Below, piece by piece: positions 10,246 through 18,889 of a stretch of 64,000 bases of DNA (position 1 is the first letter of the stretch; every line of letters begins with the position of its first letter). The translations under genes were made by a program, and so were the position numbers. The DNA comes from Vogesella sp. XCS3 (GTDB lineage Bacteria; Pseudomonadota; Gammaproteobacteria; Burkholderiales; Chromobacteriaceae): the NCBI RefSeq assembly GCF_020616155.1, contig NZ_CP085530.1, positions 1,363,501 to 1,427,500 of the forward strand. The letters are read 5' to 3'. Below the pieces are notes generated by a model. The model searched no databases, was not told the DNA's origin, and saw only the letters and a program-made list of their open reading frames with translations.

Positions 10246-10515
10246 ATGAAAAAACTGTTTGCTGTTGCCCTGATCGCCGCCTTTGCCTCCAACGCAGCCC
10301 TGGCCGGGGCCGAGTGCAAAGCCCAGCCAAAAGACAAATGGCAGAAAGAAGCCGACTTCAAGAAAAAGCTGACCGCCGAAGGCTACCAGATCAAGAAGTT
10401 CAAGGTGTCCGGCAACTGCTACGAGATCTACGGCAAAAACAAGGACGGCAAGAAAGTGGAAATCTATTTTGACCCGGTAAGCGGCGCGCCGGTTAAAACC
10501 GACATCGAAGACTAA
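10246..10515 (+). CDS. small periplasmic PepSY-domain protein
   Basis: An 89-residue protein with a clear signal peptide (about residues 1-20, ending ASNAALA). The lysine-rich PepSY-like body has GYQIKKFKV, CYEIYGKNKDGKKVEIYFDPVSG and two cysteines. The Y-E-I-Y-G-K-D-G-K-K-V-E-I-Y-F-D-P-x-T/S-G pattern is typical of PepSY proteins. ATG 10246 is preceded by CGGAG. It heads a probable operon with cytochrome b561 and a two-component system, a common proteobacterial set thought to sense envelope or redox/metal conditions; that role is inference. Confidence 0.85.
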   Translation: MKKLFAVALIAAFASNAALAGAECKAQPKDKWQKEADFKKKLTAEGYQIKKFKVSGNCYEIYGKNKDGKKVEIYFDPVSGAPVKTDIED

Positions 10516-10572
10516 ACCGCACCGCCCTGGCCTGCCGGCAAACGCTGGCAGGCTGCTTACCTGGAGTCTGCC

Positions 10573-11106
10573 ATGAATACCCTGCCCGCCACCCCGCACC
10601 GCCAGTACGTATGGGACCCGCTGGTGCGCCTGTTCCACTGGAGCCTGGTAGCCTGCGTGCTGGCCAACTTCCTGCTGCTGGAAGAAGGCGACCCGCCACA
10701 CCGCTGGGCGGGCTATATCGCCAGCGCCCTGGTGCTGATCCGCATCGTGTGGGGCTTTGTCGGTAGCCATCACGCGCGCTTTGCCAGCTTCTTCCCTACC
10801 CCGTCGCGGCTGCGCCACCACCTGCAGCAGCTGCGTGCCGGCACCCTGCCGCACAGCGATGGCCACAACCCGCTGGGGGCGCTGATGATGCTGGCGCTGA
10901 TGGCGCTGGTGCTGTCGCTGGGCGCTACCGGCTACCTGATGGGCACCGACACCTACTGGGGCGAAGAATGGCTGGAAGAGCTGCACGAAGGCCTGGCCAA
11001 TACCCTGATGCTGGCCGTGGGCCTGCACGCCGCCGCTGCCATCGTGATGAGCAAGCTGGAAAAGGTGAACCTGGTACGCGCCATGATCACCGGCTACAAG
11101 ACCTAG
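10573..11106 (+). CDS. cytochrome b561-family membrane protein
   Basis: A 177-residue di-haem-type cytochrome b with four hydrophobic helices. Candidate haem histidines are in RLFHWS (near 22), PHRWAGY (near 43), ELHEGLAN (near 138) and GLHAAAA (near 151). It probably carries electrons across the inner membrane to a periplasmic partner. It lies between the PepSY protein and the response regulator on one strand with gaps of 57 and 46 bases, so likely in one operon. Confidence 0.88.
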   Translation: MNTLPATPHRQYVWDPLVRLFHWSLVACVLANFLLLEEGDPPHRWAGYIASALVLIRIVWGFVGSHHARFASFFPTPSRLRHHLQQLRAGTLPHSDGHNPLGALMMLALMALVLSLGATGYLMGTDTYWGEEWLEELHEGLANTLMLAVGLHAAAAIVMSKLEKVNLVRAMITGYKT

Positions 11107-11152
11107 CGGGGCTGAACACAGTACACTGCCCGTATAAAAAAACGGAGGTAGC

Positions 11153-11815
11153 ATGCGCATCCTCATTATCGAAGACGACCTGCTTATCGGTGACGGGCTA
11201 CAAACCGGCCTCACCGCCCTGGGTTTCAGCTGCGACTGGCTACGCGATGGCAAGCTGGCGCTACGCGGCCCCGACGCGGCCCCCTACGACGCCGCAGTGC
11301 TGGACCTGGGCCTGCCCGGCGTGGACGGGCTAAACGTACTGGCCACCTGGCGCCAGGCCGGCCACACCCTGCCGGTGCTGATCCTGACTGCCCGCGATAG
11401 CGTAGACGACCGCATCCGCGGCCTGGACAGTGGCGGCGACGACTACCTGGTGAAACCGTTTGCCCTGGGCGAAGTGGCCGCCCGCCTGCGCGCCCTGCTG
11501 CGCCGCCGCAGTGGCCAGGCCAGCCCGTTGCTGCAGCACGGCCGCATCAGCCTGGACCCCGCCGCCCGCCGCGTACTGCTGGACGGCCAGACGGTAGAGT
11601 TGGCCGCACGCGAGCTCACCCTGCTGGAGCTGCTGCTGAACAATAAGGGCCGCGTGCTGAGCCGCGCCCAGATAGAAGAAAAGCTGTACGACTGGGCGCA
11701 CGAAGTAGAAAGCAATGCGGTAGAAGTCCACATCCACCACCTGCGCAAAAAGCTGGGCAGCGAGCTGATCAAGACCCGTCGCGGCCTGGGCTATACGCTA
11801 GGCGACGACGCATGA
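11153..11815 (+). CDS. OmpR/PhoB-family response regulator
   Basis: A 220-residue regulator. The receiver domain has acidic residues EDD at 7-9, phosphoacceptor Asp51 (VLDLGLPG) and the conserved lysine in LVKPF near 101. A winged-helix DNA-binding domain follows (about 125-218, ending KTRRGLGYTL). A strong ribosome site (GGAGG) precedes the ATG. The stop overlaps the ATG of the histidine kinase (ATGA), so the pair is translated together. It resembles QseB/PmrA-type regulators. Confidence 0.92.
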   Translation: MRILIIEDDLLIGDGLQTGLTALGFSCDWLRDGKLALRGPDAAPYDAAVLDLGLPGVDGLNVLATWRQAGHTLPVLILTARDSVDDRIRGLDSGGDDYLVKPFALGEVAARLRALLRRRSGQASPLLQHGRISLDPAARRVLLDGQTVELAARELTLLELLLNNKGRVLSRAQIEEKLYDWAHEVESNAVEVHIHHLRKKLGSELIKTRRGLGYTLGDDA

Positions 11816-13128
11816 GCCGCAGCTTGCGCGGCACCGTTGGCCGCAGCCTGCTGAAAACCATCACCCCGCTGTGGCTGCTGGCCTGCCTGCTAGTGGGCCT
11901 GCTGGCGCACCACGAAGTATCCGAGCTGTACGACGAGCAGCAGCAGCTGTTTGCCCGCCAGCTCTACCACACCCTGCCGCAGCTGAAGAGCGGCGCGAGT
12001 AATGCCCGCCACGAAGAAAATGCCGACCATCAGGCCGTCGCGATCTGGGACAGCCAGGCGCGCGCGCTGGTGGCCGACACCGACGGCATGCAGCTATCGC
12101 CGCGCCCCGGTTTTACCGGCTTTGTCACCAGCCTGCACGACAAGGAAATCTGGCGCGTGTACTACTACAGTGGCGAGCAAGGCACCGTGGCCGTGGCACA
12201 AGAAGAAGGCGAACGCTGGGAGCTGATGCGCGGCCTGCTGCTGACCCAGCTACTGTGGCTGATCATCCTGCCGGTAGCCATGCTGGCCATCTGGTGGGCA
12301 CTGGGCCGCGGGCTGAGCCCGCTGGTGCATATCCGCCAGCAGCTACAACAGCGCAGTACCGACGACGACACCCCGCTGCCTACCGATGTGCCCAGCGAAA
12401 TCCGCCCGCTGATCGACGCCATGAACCAGCTGATTGCCCGGGTAGCCAGCACCCTGCAACACGAACGCCGCTTTACCGCCGACGCCGCGCACGAGCTGCG
12501 CAGCCCGCTGGCTGGCCTGCGCGTCCAGGCCGAGCTGGTTCAGCTGCTGGACGAGCCGGCCGCCCGGCAAGCAGCCATCGGCAAGGTACTGGCCAGCGTG
12601 GACCGCGCCAGCCACCTGGTAGACGAGCTGTTGGCGCTGTCGCGGCTGGAACAGCAGCAAACCCTGCCGTTTGCACCGCTGTCGTGGCCGGCCATTGCCG
12701 AGCAGGCCATGGCCGAGGTAGCCGCCGCAGCCACGCAGCGCGCTACCCGCATCGAGCTGCAGCTGGATGGCCACGGCCCGCTGGCCGACGGCGACGCCAG
12801 CCTGCTGCAGCTCTTGCTGCGCAACCTGCTGGATAATGCCGTGCGCTACAGCCCGCCTGGCAGCCTGGTGGCCTTGCAGATCGGCCCGCAGCAGATACAG
12901 GTGCTGGACAACGGCCCCGGCATTGCCGCCGAACACCTGGCGCGCATAGGCGAGCGCTTTTACCGCCCGGCCGGGCAAGACGCCAGCGGCAGCGGTCTGG
13001 GCTTGTCCATTGTTGGCCGCATCGCCAGCCTGCACCGCCTGCAGCTGGCGTGGCACAACCGGCCGGAAGGCGGGCTATGCGTGACACTGCAGCCGCGCGC
13101 GCAACACGAAAGCCAAACCAGGGGCTGA
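11812..13128 (+). CDS. two-component sensor histidine kinase (QseC-like)
   Basis: A 438-residue inner-membrane kinase. The first membrane helix is near residues 15-35, followed by a periplasmic sensor of about 110 residues and a second helix near 143-165 (LLWLIILPVAMLAIWWALG). Then come HAMP, HisKA with the phospho-histidine in DAAHELRSPLAGL (near 228), and an ATPase domain with N box NLLDNAVRYS and G boxes DNGPGI and GSGLGLSIV. Partner of the overlapping response regulator. The operon suggests it controls the PepSY/b561 genes. Confidence 0.92.
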   Translation: MSRSLRGTVGRSLLKTITPLWLLACLLVGLLAHHEVSELYDEQQQLFARQLYHTLPQLKSGASNARHEENADHQAVAIWDSQARALVADTDGMQLSPRPGFTGFVTSLHDKEIWRVYYYSGEQGTVAVAQEEGERWELMRGLLLTQLLWLIILPVAMLAIWWALGRGLSPLVHIRQQLQQRSTDDDTPLPTDVPSEIRPLIDAMNQLIARVASTLQHERRFTADAAHELRSPLAGLRVQAELVQLLDEPAARQAAIGKVLASVDRASHLVDELLALSRLEQQQTLPFAPLSWPAIAEQAMAEVAAAATQRATRIELQLDGHGPLADGDASLLQLLLRNLLDNAVRYSPPGSLVALQIGPQQIQVLDNGPGIAAEHLARIGERFYRPAGQDASGSGLGLSIVGRIASLHRLQLAWHNRPEGGLCVTLQPRAQHESQTRG

Positions 13129-13144
13129 CGTAAGCGGAAACAGA

Positions 13145-13173
13145 CAAGCCCCTGTCGGTGAGACAGGGGCTTG
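13145..13173 (+). terminator. intrinsic terminator after the two-component operon
   Basis: A perfect 12-base stem CAAGCCCCTGTC (13145-13156) pairs with its complement ending at 13173 around the loop GGTGA. It lies between convergent genes and may serve both; no long T run follows on either side. Confidence 0.7.
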
Positions 13174-13202
13174 TTGCGTTCAGGCCGATACGCTGCTGCC
13201 GT

Positions 13203-13559
13203 TCAGCCGCCGCTGTGCTTCGCGACATACCCCAGTGCGGCCAACTTGGCCAGCACCGTGTCCACGTGGTCGCCCTGTATTTCGATATCGCCGTCCTTTA
13301 CCGTGCCGCCACTACCGCAAGCGGTACGCAGCTGCTTGCCCAGCGCGGCCAAGGCATCGGCCGCCAGCGGCACGCCACGCACCAGTGTCACCGTCTTGCC
13401 GCCGCGCCCTTTGCGCTGGCAGCTCACCCGCACCACGCCGTCGCCGGCCGGCACCGCCTGCGTGCCGCAGCGGCAGGCGGCTTGTGGCTGGCGACAGCCG
13501 GGGCACATCTGGCCGTGCTCGGTGCTGTATACCAGCCCGCCTTCTTTACCGTAGCGCAT
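13203..13559 (-). CDS. yciH: SUI1/YciH-family translation initiation factor homologue
   Basis: A 118-residue protein with a cysteine-rich N-terminus (CPGCRQPQAACRC, a possible zinc site) and the eIF1/SUI1 fold. The latter shows RKGRGGKTVTLVRG near residue 50 and GSGGTVKDGDIEIQGDH near 85. Bacterial YciH proteins act near the ribosome as fidelity or stress factors. Short, complete and monocistronic, 27 bases from the next gene on the same strand. Confidence 0.9.
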   Translation of the reverse strand: MRYGKEGGLVYSTEHGQMCPGCRQPQAACRCGTQAVPAGDGVVRVSCQRKGRGGKTVTLVRGVPLAADALAALGKQLRTACGSGGTVKDGDIEIQGDHVDTVLAKLAALGYVAKHSGG

Positions 13560-13586
13560 GTCTGCCCCCTTATTGAAAGGCCCGCA

Positions 13587-14552
13587 TCACACCACGGGTG
13601 GCGCGGCGTGTAAAGCGCTGCCGTTCACAAAACCGGCTATGCGCTGGTAGGCCGCAGCGCAGGCGTCCGGTACCAGCGCTTCCAGCAGCATATAGGCGTG
13701 AATCTGGTCGGCCGCGCAGTGGTAATCCACCGCCACCCCAGCCGCAGCCAGCTGGCGGGCGTAAGCCAGACCTTCGTCGTGCAGCGGGTCGTAGCCGCCG
13801 GTCAGTATCTGCGTGGGCGCGTGCCGGGCGCCAGGCTGGCCATACAGCGGCGAGGCCGCGTGGCGGTCGCCCCCTTCGCGGAAATAATGGCCGAAATACC
13901 AGGCTATGCGCTCGGCCTCCAGCAGATAGCCCTGCCCCAGCGCCTGGATGGATGGCTGCGACAGCGTGTAATCCAGGCTGGGGTACACCAGCACCAGGCG
14001 GCTGATGGCCAGGCTGGCGTCGGCCTGCGCCCACTGCGCCACGGTGGCCGCCAGCGCGGCACCACCGGAATCCCCCGCCAACACGGGCAGGCCGTCGTCG
14101 ATATTGGCCCCGCGCGCCAGCAAGGTTGGCCGCAAGCCGTGCAGCACGGTGCACACATCCTGCAAGGCGGCCGGGTACGGGCATTCCGGCGCCAGGCGGT
14201 ACTCTACCGACACCACCACGTGCCGCGTGGCCTGTGCCAGCCTGCGGCACACCGGGTCGTAGCTGCTGACACTGCCCGCCATATGGCCGCCGCCGTGGCA
14301 GTACACCAGCACCGGCAGCGCCTCGTCCGGCGCCGGGTGGTAGATGCGCACCGGCACCGGGTAGCTGCCCGGCACCATGGCCTCCTGCACCCACGGCAAA
14401 GCGGGGCCGGCCGGCACCATGGCGGCGATCAGCCCGGCCAGCGCCTCGCGCGCGCTGATGGGGGTGGTTTGCTGGCCTGCGGCCAACCTTTGCGCCTGGA
14501 TGGCGTTGACCTGGGCCAGCCAGGCGGCCAGCGCGGGGTGAAGCGGTGTCAT
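13587..14552 (-). CDS. alpha/beta hydrolase, hormone-sensitive-lipase type esterase
   Basis: A 321-residue cytoplasmic esterase-like protein. The oxyanion motif HGGGHMAGS is near residue 88. The nucleophile serine is in GDSGGAAL near 158, the acid in TGGYDPLHDEG near 255 and the histidine in DQIHAYM near 285. This is the HSL/lipase-IV arrangement acting on small acyl esters. The ATG at 14552 overlaps the stop of the upstream LysR gene by four bases, so regulator and enzyme are co-translated; longer in-frame starts would lie inside the regulator. Confidence 0.88.
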   Translation of the reverse strand: MTPLHPALAAWLAQVNAIQAQRLAAGQQTTPISAREALAGLIAAMVPAGPALPWVQEAMVPGSYPVPVRIYHPAPDEALPVLVYCHGGGHMAGSVSSYDPVCRRLAQATRHVVVSVEYRLAPECPYPAALQDVCTVLHGLRPTLLARGANIDDGLPVLAGDSGGAALAATVAQWAQADASLAISRLVLVYPSLDYTLSQPSIQALGQGYLLEAERIAWYFGHYFREGGDRHAASPLYGQPGARHAPTQILTGGYDPLHDEGLAYARQLAAAGVAVDYHCAADQIHAYMLLEALVPDACAAAYQRIAGFVNGSALHAAPPVV

Positions 14553-15493
14553 GGGTGTACCTCGGTTGACGGGGTGGCCTGCTGGCCGCCCCGGTAATGG
14601 GTGATAAACGCTTGCAAACGCTCGCCCAGATAATGGCGCAGCGCCTGCACCACCGGGTTCAGCTGGCGGCGGTCGGCGCACATCATGTGCAGCGGCGCCG
14701 GCTCGCCCAGCCACGGCTGGCACAGCGCCACCAGGCGGCCGGCGTGCAGGTCGGGCAGCACGTCCAGCGCCGATTTGTAGGCAATACCGTAGCCGGCCAG
14801 CGCCCAGTGCCGCACCGCGTCGCCGTCGTCCGACACGCGGTTGCCGCCCACCTGCACGCTGTGCGCCACGCCATAGCGGAAAAACTGCCAGCGCTGGTGC
14901 ACCTGCTCGCCCAGCTGGAAGCACAGGCAATTGTGCTGGCGCAAGTCATCCGGCTGCTGCGGCACACCGGCGCGCTGCAGGTAGGCCGGCGCCGCGCACA
15001 GGATGCGGCGATTGTCGGCCGCCAGTGGCACCGCAATCAGGCTGGAATCGCCTGGCACACCGTAGCGGATGGCCAGGTCTACCGGCTGGCGGTAGACATC
15101 GGCCATGCGGTCGGACAGCTGCACCCGCAGCGTCACGCCGGGGTGGCGCTGCTGGAAATCGTCCAGCCAGCCCAGCAACTGGTGCCGCCCCAGGTCGGAC
15201 GGCAGCGACAGCTGCAGCGTGCCCTGCAAGTTGCCACCGCCGGCAATGGCGTCGCGCCCGGCGCCAAGCGTGGCCAGCGCCTGGCGGCAATGCGCCAGAA
15301 ACAGCTCGCCCTGCGGTGTCAGGCGCAGGCTGCGCGTAGAGCGTACAAACAGCGCCGCGCCCAGCTCGGCCTCCAGCCGTTTCAGCGCCGCGCTGGTGGC
15401 TGCCGGGGTCAGGTCCAGCCGCCGTGCCGCCGCCGACAGGCTGCCGGTTTCGCTGGTCAGCACGAAAATTTCCAGGTCCTGCAGCGCCTTCAT
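14549..15493 (-). CDS. LysR-family transcriptional regulator
   Basis: A 314-residue LysR regulator. The N-terminal winged helix (about residues 1-60; LEIFVLTSETGSLSAAARRLDL) is followed by the two-lobe effector-binding domain. The start ATG 15493 fits the family; the frame stays open upstream but through non-coding-looking sequence. It is divergent from the Old Yellow Enzyme gene (119 bases between starts) and overlaps the downstream hydrolase. Probable role: control of the ene-reductase/nitroreductase operon and its own hydrolase partner in response to an electrophile. Confidence 0.9.
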   Translation of the reverse strand: MKALQDLEIFVLTSETGSLSAAARRLDLTPAATSAALKRLEAELGAALFVRSTRSLRLTPQGELFLAHCRQALATLGAGRDAIAGGGNLQGTLQLSLPSDLGRHQLLGWLDDFQQRHPGVTLRVQLSDRMADVYRQPVDLAIRYGVPGDSSLIAVPLAADNRRILCAAPAYLQRAGVPQQPDDLRQHNCLCFQLGEQVHQRWQFFRYGVAHSVQVGGNRVSDDGDAVRHWALAGYGIAYKSALDVLPDLHAGRLVALCQPWLGEPAPLHMMCADRRQLNPVVQALRHYLGERLQAFITHYRGGQQATPSTEVHP

Positions 15494-15612
15494 TTTCAAA
15501 AATCCTTCACAAGTGCTTGCAATGCCGCGCAGTTTTTCAAATTTCCATACAAGGCAATGATAGCAGCACCGTTTTCCTGCCCGGCAGGAAACCCCAACAG
15601 GAGCTTGCCACC

Positions 15613-16725
15613 ATGCCCGATATATCGTTGTTTTCACCACTTGCCCACCCGGCCTTGCCGCTGCCCAACCGCATCGTGATGGCACCGATGACGCGCTGCC
15701 GCACCGACCAGCCCGGCGACGTGCCCAACGCGCTGATGGCCGAGTACTACGCCCAGCGCGCCAGCGCCGGCCTGATCATCAGCGAAGCCACGCAGATTTC
15801 GCGCCAGGGCCAGGGCTACAGCTTTACCCCCGGCATTTACAGCCAGGCACAGATCGACGGCTGGCGCGGCGTAACCGAGGCCGTGCACGCCGCGGGCGGG
15901 CGCATCGTGCTGCAACTGTGGCACGTTGGCCGCATGTCGCACCCGGTATTCCACGACGGCGGCCTGCCGGTAGCGCCGTCGGCACTGCCGCCACAGGCCC
16001 AGGTGTGGGTAGCCGACGCCAACGGCCAGGGCCAGATGCTGGACTGCCCGACACCGCGCGCACTGGACATCGGCGAAATTGCCGACATCGTGGCCGACTA
16101 CCGCCAGGCAGCGCTCAACGCCATGGCCGCCGGTTTCGACGGTGTGGAAATCCACGCCGGCAACGGCTACCTGATCGACCAGTTCCTGCGCAGCACGTCC
16201 AACCAGCGCCAGGACCGCTACGGCGGCAGCCGCCGCTCACGGCTGCGCTTTTTGCTGGAAGTCTGCGGCGCCGTGGCCGGTGCCATCGGCGCAGCGCGTA
16301 CCGGCGTGCGGCTGGCGCCCTATATCACCGCGCGCGGCATGGCCTGCCCGGACATCATCCCCACCATCCTGGAAGCCGCCGTGCAGCTGGACAAGCTGGG
16401 CGTGGGCTACCTGCACCTGTCCGAAGCCGACTGGGACGATGCGCCGCAAGTTGACCTGCTGTTCCGCCAGGCGCTGCGCCAGCGCTTTGCCGGCACGCTG
16501 ATCGTAGCCGGCCGTTACGACGCCGCCCGCGCCGAAGCCATGCTGGCCAGCAAGCTGGCCGATTTGGTGGCCTTTGGCCGCCCCTTTATCGCCAACCCCG
16601 ACCTGCCAGCCCGGCTGCAACACGGCTGGCCGCTAGCCGACTTCGACCCCGCCGCGCTGTTTGGCGGCCAGGCCGACGGCTACACCCGCTACCCACCCTA
16701 TACCCCGCCTGCCAGCCAGGCCTGA
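15613..16725 (+). CDS. Old Yellow Enzyme-family alkene reductase (NemA-like)
   Basis: A 370-residue FMN-dependent ene-reductase that reduces activated C=C bonds or nitro-esters with NAD(P)H. Visible motifs: NRIVMAPMTRCR (near residue 22, FMN site), LQLWHVGRMSHP (near 100), GFDGVEIHAGNGYLIDQFL (near 175, substrate HxxN pair) and FGRPFIANPDLPARL near 325. GGAG precedes the ATG at 15613. nfsB follows after 16 bases, so the two reductases form a probable detoxification operon under the divergent LysR. Confidence 0.93.
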   Translation: MPDISLFSPLAHPALPLPNRIVMAPMTRCRTDQPGDVPNALMAEYYAQRASAGLIISEATQISRQGQGYSFTPGIYSQAQIDGWRGVTEAVHAAGGRIVLQLWHVGRMSHPVFHDGGLPVAPSALPPQAQVWVADANGQGQMLDCPTPRALDIGEIADIVADYRQAALNAMAAGFDGVEIHAGNGYLIDQFLRSTSNQRQDRYGGSRRSRLRFLLEVCGAVAGAIGAARTGVRLAPYITARGMACPDIIPTILEAAVQLDKLGVGYLHLSEADWDDAPQVDLLFRQALRQRFAGTLIVAGRYDAARAEAMLASKLADLVAFGRPFIANPDLPARLQHGWPLADFDPAALFGGQADGYTRYPPYTPPASQA

Positions 16726-16741
16726 CACCGAGAACTGCACC

Positions 16742-17395
16742 ATGGACATCACCCCTTACCTGCTCCGCCGCTATACCACCAAAGCCTTCGACCCCGAGCG
16801 CCGGCTGGACGCCGCGCAACTGGCGCAAATCGAAACCCTGCTGCGCTACAGCCCGTCGTCCACCAACGCCCAGCCGTGGCATTTCATCCTGGCCGGCAGC
16901 GACGACGGCAAGGCGCGCATCGCGCAAGCCACCCAGGGCTTTTACAGCTTTAACGAGGCCAAGATCCGCCGTGCCTCGCACGTGGTGGTGCTGTGCACCC
17001 GCGCCCAGGTAGACGACAGCCACCTGCTGCAGGTGCTGGCGCAAGAAGACCAGGACGGCCGCTTTGCCAATGCCGAGGCGCGCGAAGGCCAGCACCGTGG
17101 CCGCAGCCACTTTGTGAACGCCCACCGCTTCCAGCTGCGCGACAGCGTGCACTGGATGGAAAAGCAGGTGTACCTGGCGCTGGGCATGCTGCTGCTGGGC
17201 GTGGCCGCCATGGAAATCGACGCCTGCCCGATCGAAGGCTTCGACGCCGTGGCGCTGGACGAGGCACTAGGCCTGCGCCAGCACGGCCTGGTGCCGTCGG
17301 TGATCGTAGCGCTGGGCTACCGCACTGCCGACGACTTCAACGCCGCGCTACCCAAATCGCGGCTGCCGGCCGACAGCGTCATCACCCGGCTGTAA
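16742..17395 (+). CDS. nfsB: oxygen-insensitive NAD(P)H nitroreductase / dihydropteridine reductase
   Basis: A 217-residue FMN enzyme of the NfsB type that reduces nitroaromatics and quinones by two electrons. The N-terminal RRYTTKAFDPERRL, the FMN-binding SPSSTNAQPWHF near residue 40, and the C-terminal PIEGFDAVALDEALGL plus ALGYRTADDF are typical of NfsB. Length is normal. It lies directly after the alkene reductase; a hairpin terminator follows. Confidence 0.93.
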   Translation: MDITPYLLRRYTTKAFDPERRLDAAQLAQIETLLRYSPSSTNAQPWHFILAGSDDGKARIAQATQGFYSFNEAKIRRASHVVVLCTRAQVDDSHLLQVLAQEDQDGRFANAEAREGQHRGRSHFVNAHRFQLRDSVHWMEKQVYLALGMLLLGVAAMEIDACPIEGFDAVALDEALGLRQHGLVPSVIVALGYRTADDFNAALPKSRLPADSVITRL

Positions 17396-17433
17396 GCCCC
17401 CTTTGCCCGCGCCCTGCACGGGGCCGGGCCCCT

Positions 17434-17462
17434 GCCGGGTACGCGCTGCGCGCCCGGCTTTT
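17434..17462 (+). terminator. intrinsic terminator after nfsB
   Basis: GCCGGG (17434-17439) pairs with CCCGGC (17453-17458), followed by TTTT. It separates the reductase operon from the VOC-containing cassette. Confidence 0.6.
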
Positions 17463-17476
17463 CACAGGAGCCTGTC

Positions 17477-17932
17477 ATGAGCATCCAGCGACTGGATCAT
17501 TTCACCTTGCGTACCCCGGCGGTAGCCGCCACCGTGGCCTTCTACCAGCACGTTATCGGGCTGGCCCCCGGCCCGCGCCCGGCCTTCCGCTTCCCAGGCG
17601 CCTGGCTGTACGCCGGCAGCCAGCCGGTACTGCACATCGCCGAAGTGGGCGACAAGCAGGACCAACTGGAAGCCTACCTGGGCAGCCGCGACGCAGGCAG
17701 CGGTAGCGGCTGCCTGGACCACGTATCGCTGCGCGGCAGCGAGCTGGCCGCCACCCAGCAGCACCTGCTGGCGCTGGGCCAGCCGTTCCGCGAACGCGTG
17801 GTGCCGGAAATCAACGAACACCAGCTGTTCCTGCAAGACCCCAACGGCGTCACCATCGAGCTGATCTTCCCCTGCTCGCCCGACGACCGCATCGTGGGCG
17901 AACCGATGCCGCAGCTGGAGATCGCGCCATGA
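17477..17932 (+). CDS. VOC-family (glyoxalase/dioxygenase-fold) protein
   Basis: A 151-residue metalloenzyme-fold protein. The N-terminal LDHFTLRTPAVAATVAFYQHVIGL and the C-terminal NEHQLFLQDPNGVTIELIF show the paired beta-alpha-beta modules with candidate metal ligands His (LDHFTL, near 6; CLDHVSL, near 77) and Glu (IELIF). CAGGAG lies seven bases before ATG. Its last four bases overlap the start of the binding-protein gene. The substrate is unknown; relatives include glyoxalases, fosfomycin-resistance enzymes and ring-cleavage dioxygenases. Confidence 0.85.
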   Translation: MSIQRLDHFTLRTPAVAATVAFYQHVIGLAPGPRPAFRFPGAWLYAGSQPVLHIAEVGDKQDQLEAYLGSRDAGSGSGCLDHVSLRGSELAATQQHLLALGQPFRERVVPEINEHQLFLQDPNGVTIELIFPCSPDDRIVGEPMPQLEIAP

Positions 17933-18846
17933 AGCCGCCACGCCGCCTGCCGGCTGCCAGCCGCCGCCAGTGGCTGAAGCTGGCCGCCACCACCGCGCTG
18001 CTGCCGGCGCTGCCGCTGGCCGCCGCCGAGACCCCGCCGCTGCAGCTGGGCGTCACCGACCTGAGCTTCCACCGCGCCACTGCTGCCGTGGTGGTAGCGG
18101 TGCTCACCCGGCTGGGCTACCGCGTACAGCGCAGCTACGCGCTGCACGAGGCCAACTTCGAGCGCCTGCGCAACGGCGACATCGACCTGCTGGCCTCGGC
18201 CTGGCTGCCGTACAGCCACGGCGTGTACCAGAACCGCGTGCACGAAGTAGTAAGCACCCGCGAGCTGGGCCTGCACTACCAGCCATACGCGCTGTGGGGC
18301 GTGCCCGACTACGTGCCGGCCGACGCGGTCGGCAGCGTGGCCGACCTGCTCAAACCCGAGGTACGCCAGCGCATGACGCCGCTGATACAGGGCATTGGCC
18401 CCGGCGCCGGCATTACCCGCTTTTCGCTACGCATGATGGACGAGTACGGCCTGAGCGCCGCCGGCTACCGCTTCCAGACCGGCACCCAGCAGCAATGTTT
18501 CGACGCCTTCGAGCAAGCGGTGGCCGCGCAGCGCTGGGTGGTGGTGCCGCTGTGGCACCCGCAGTTCCTGCACGCGCGCTACCGCATCCGCGAGCTGCAA
18601 GACCCGAAAGGCCTGCTGGGCGGTACCGACCGCGCCGTACTGCTGGCGCGCAGCGACCGCCTGTCGCGCCTGACTCCGGCCCACCTGCAGGTGCTGGACA
18701 ACATCCGGCTGGATAACCGCATCGTGGCCGCGCTGGACTACGCCATCAACCGCGAAGGACAAAGCGAAGACCAGGCCGCAGAAGCCTGGCTGGCCGCCCA
18801 CCCCGACACCCTGGCCGGCTGGCTGCGGCCAACCCTGGGCAGCTAA
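17929..18846 (+). CDS. glycine-betaine/proline-type ABC substrate-binding protein (orphan)
   Basis: A 305-residue exported protein. The N-terminus has a twin-arginine-like motif SRRQWLKLA followed by a hydrophobic stretch and an AAAE cleavage region. The body (LQLGVTDLSFHRATAAVVVAVLTRLGY; LRNGDIDLLASAWLPYSHGVYQ) matches OpuAC/ProX-type binding domains for quaternary amines. No permease or ATPase gene is nearby, so it either serves a distant transporter or acts as a sensor or chaperone. Its ATG overlaps the VOC gene (ATGA). Confidence 0.8.
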   Translation: MKPPRRLPAASRRQWLKLAATTALLPALPLAAAETPPLQLGVTDLSFHRATAAVVVAVLTRLGYRVQRSYALHEANFERLRNGDIDLLASAWLPYSHGVYQNRVHEVVSTRELGLHYQPYALWGVPDYVPADAVGSVADLLKPEVRQRMTPLIQGIGPGAGITRFSLRMMDEYGLSAAGYRFQTGTQQQCFDAFEQAVAAQRWVVVPLWHPQFLHARYRIRELQDPKGLLGGTDRAVLLARSDRLSRLTPAHLQVLDNIRLDNRIVAALDYAINREGQSEDQAAEAWLAAHPDTLAGWLRPTLGS

Positions 18847-18889
18847 GACCCTAGCCCGCAACACCACACAGAAGAAACAGGAGGAGAAC

